Assembly: GCA_016218155.1 (NCBI GenBank)
Contig: JACREQ010000069.1
Location: 1-64,000 of the forward strand
Length of the DNA: 64,000 nt
Source of the DNA: Bacteroidia bacterium
Lineage (GTDB): Bacteria; Bacteroidota; Bacteroidia; Bacteroidales; GWA2-32-17
Direction of reading: 5' to 3'
Part shown: positions 63,607-64,000 of the stretch, in pieces
How positions within the stretch are numbered: the first letter of the stretch is position 1
How the letters are laid out: the number at the start of each line of letters is the position of its first letter
Program-made: the position numbers and the translations under genes
The notes under the pieces: generated by a model
What the model saw: only the letters and a program-made list of their open reading frames with translations
The model's database searches: none
What the model was told of the DNA's origin: nothing

Positions 63607-64000
63607 ATGAGATTATTTTTATTATTTATTTTTCTTTCAGTAATTGTAATTAGCTGTAATACATCATCAACAACTACTAATATTGAAACTATTCCCGAAG
63701 ATACTATTATACCTCAGGGAATAAAGCGAGGAGTTATTAATGTTATCTCGGCTGTTACAGATGCATCTTGTAAGTATGCTTTATTTGTTCCTGAAGATTC
63801 ATTAAAATCTTATCCGTTAATTGTAATTTTTGACCCACATGCTTCCGGAAACCATGCAGCATCACAATATAAAGATCTGGCAAATAAATATAAAATAGTT
63901 TTAGCTGCATCTAACAACATTCAGAATAATATGCCTTCTGATCGATATACATACTATTCAAATTGTATAATAGATGATGTAATGCATAACACAGCTATTG
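63607..64000 (+). CDS. Lipoprotein, possibly an alpha/beta-hydrolase-like esterase (partial, runs off the window)
   Basis: The reading frame is open from the ATG at 63607 to the window end (131 residues seen). A lipoprotein signal has lipobox VISC (Cys17). After a Ser/Thr-rich stretch, CKYALFVPEDSLKSYPLIVIFDPHASG resembles the start of esterase or dienelactone-hydrolase-like alpha/beta hydrolases, where a strand and oxyanion HG-type turn follow the phrase YPLIVIFDPH. The nucleophile Ser would lie beyond the window, so the fold is a guess. A good promoter precedes it. Confidence 0.6.
   Translation, partial: MRLFLLFIFLSVIVISCNTSSTTTNIETIPEDTIIPQGIKRGVINVISAVTDASCKYALFVPEDSLKSYPLIVIFDPHASGNHAASQYKDLANKYKIVLAASNNIQNNMPSDRYTYYSNCIIDDVMHNTAI

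Overview
The window reads as a chromosomal piece of a very AT-rich member of the Bacteroidota (by eye about 30 % GC). Support comes from two proteins ending in type IX secretion (T9SS) C-terminal sorting domains, many short lipoprotein and Ala-x-x-Gln-type signal peptides, promoters of the Bacteroidota form TTG-N19/20-TAnnTTTG, and a tmRNA whose tag reads GNNNFALAA and whose 3' CCA is not encoded. No prophage, CRISPR array, rRNA or tRNA gene was seen. The only mobile-type gene is a REP-associated tyrosine transposase (RAYT) bracketed by its two REP-like palindromes.

Layout. 1-1.55 kb (-): a small Smr protein and a lipoprotein that is just the periplasmic P1 domain of SecD. 1.7-6.7 kb (+): a promoter followed by a probable barrel protein, a vWA lipoprotein and a secreted WD40-caspase protein. 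6.7-9 kb (-): TPR/SpoIIE phosphatase. 9.2-12.5 kb (+): a secreted VIT-vWA-TPR-DUF2135 protein. 12.5-15 kb (+): a three-gene envelope set comprising a small membrane protein, an M23 endopeptidase/L,D-transpeptidase fusion lipoprotein, and a lipoprotein with a possible caspase-fold (clan CD) His/Cys pair. 15.1-27.8 kb: pbpC and a bacterial alpha-2-macroglobulin on the minus strand, a pair often adjacent in other genomes, here separated by a plus-strand propeller-sensor/LytTR two-component pair and the RAYT. 28.3-42.9 kb: a signalling block with a PocR/12-PAS/GAF hybrid kinase, a NarL-type regulator, a membrane PAS protein without a kinase domain, a REC-PAS-kinase-REC hybrid, and a REC-kinase protein. 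43-44 kb (-): T9SS propeller cargo. 44.5-48.7 kb (+): barrel protein, vWA protein, ECF sigma factor, and a membrane protein with a periplasmic FGE/SUMF1-like domain. 48.9-49.3 kb (-): ssrA. 49.4-51.4 kb: a small lipoprotein and another T9SS cargo. 51.5-55.5 kb (+): sucA-sucB. 55.6-58.5 kb: a small Cys-containing lipoprotein, a YfiR-like/SpoIIE phosphatase and a MORN-repeat protein. 58.6-63.5 kb: nth, aroE, a PLP aminotransferase and a YgiQ-type radical SAM protein. The window ends inside a lipoprotein gene.

How it fits together. Core metabolism and housekeeping (2-oxoglutarate dehydrogenase, AroE, Nth, tmRNA, YgiQ) lie mainly in the last 15 kb. The rest is mostly envelope surveillance and signalling: peptidoglycan synthesis and remodelling, protease trapping, secreted vWA adhesion or assembly proteins, and sensors feeding kinases, SpoIIE-type phosphatases and an ECF sigma factor. 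The parts most likely to hold undescribed biology are the 12.5-15 kb set, the WD40-caspase operon and the sigma/FGE operon. All functions are read from sequence motifs; no database search was possible.
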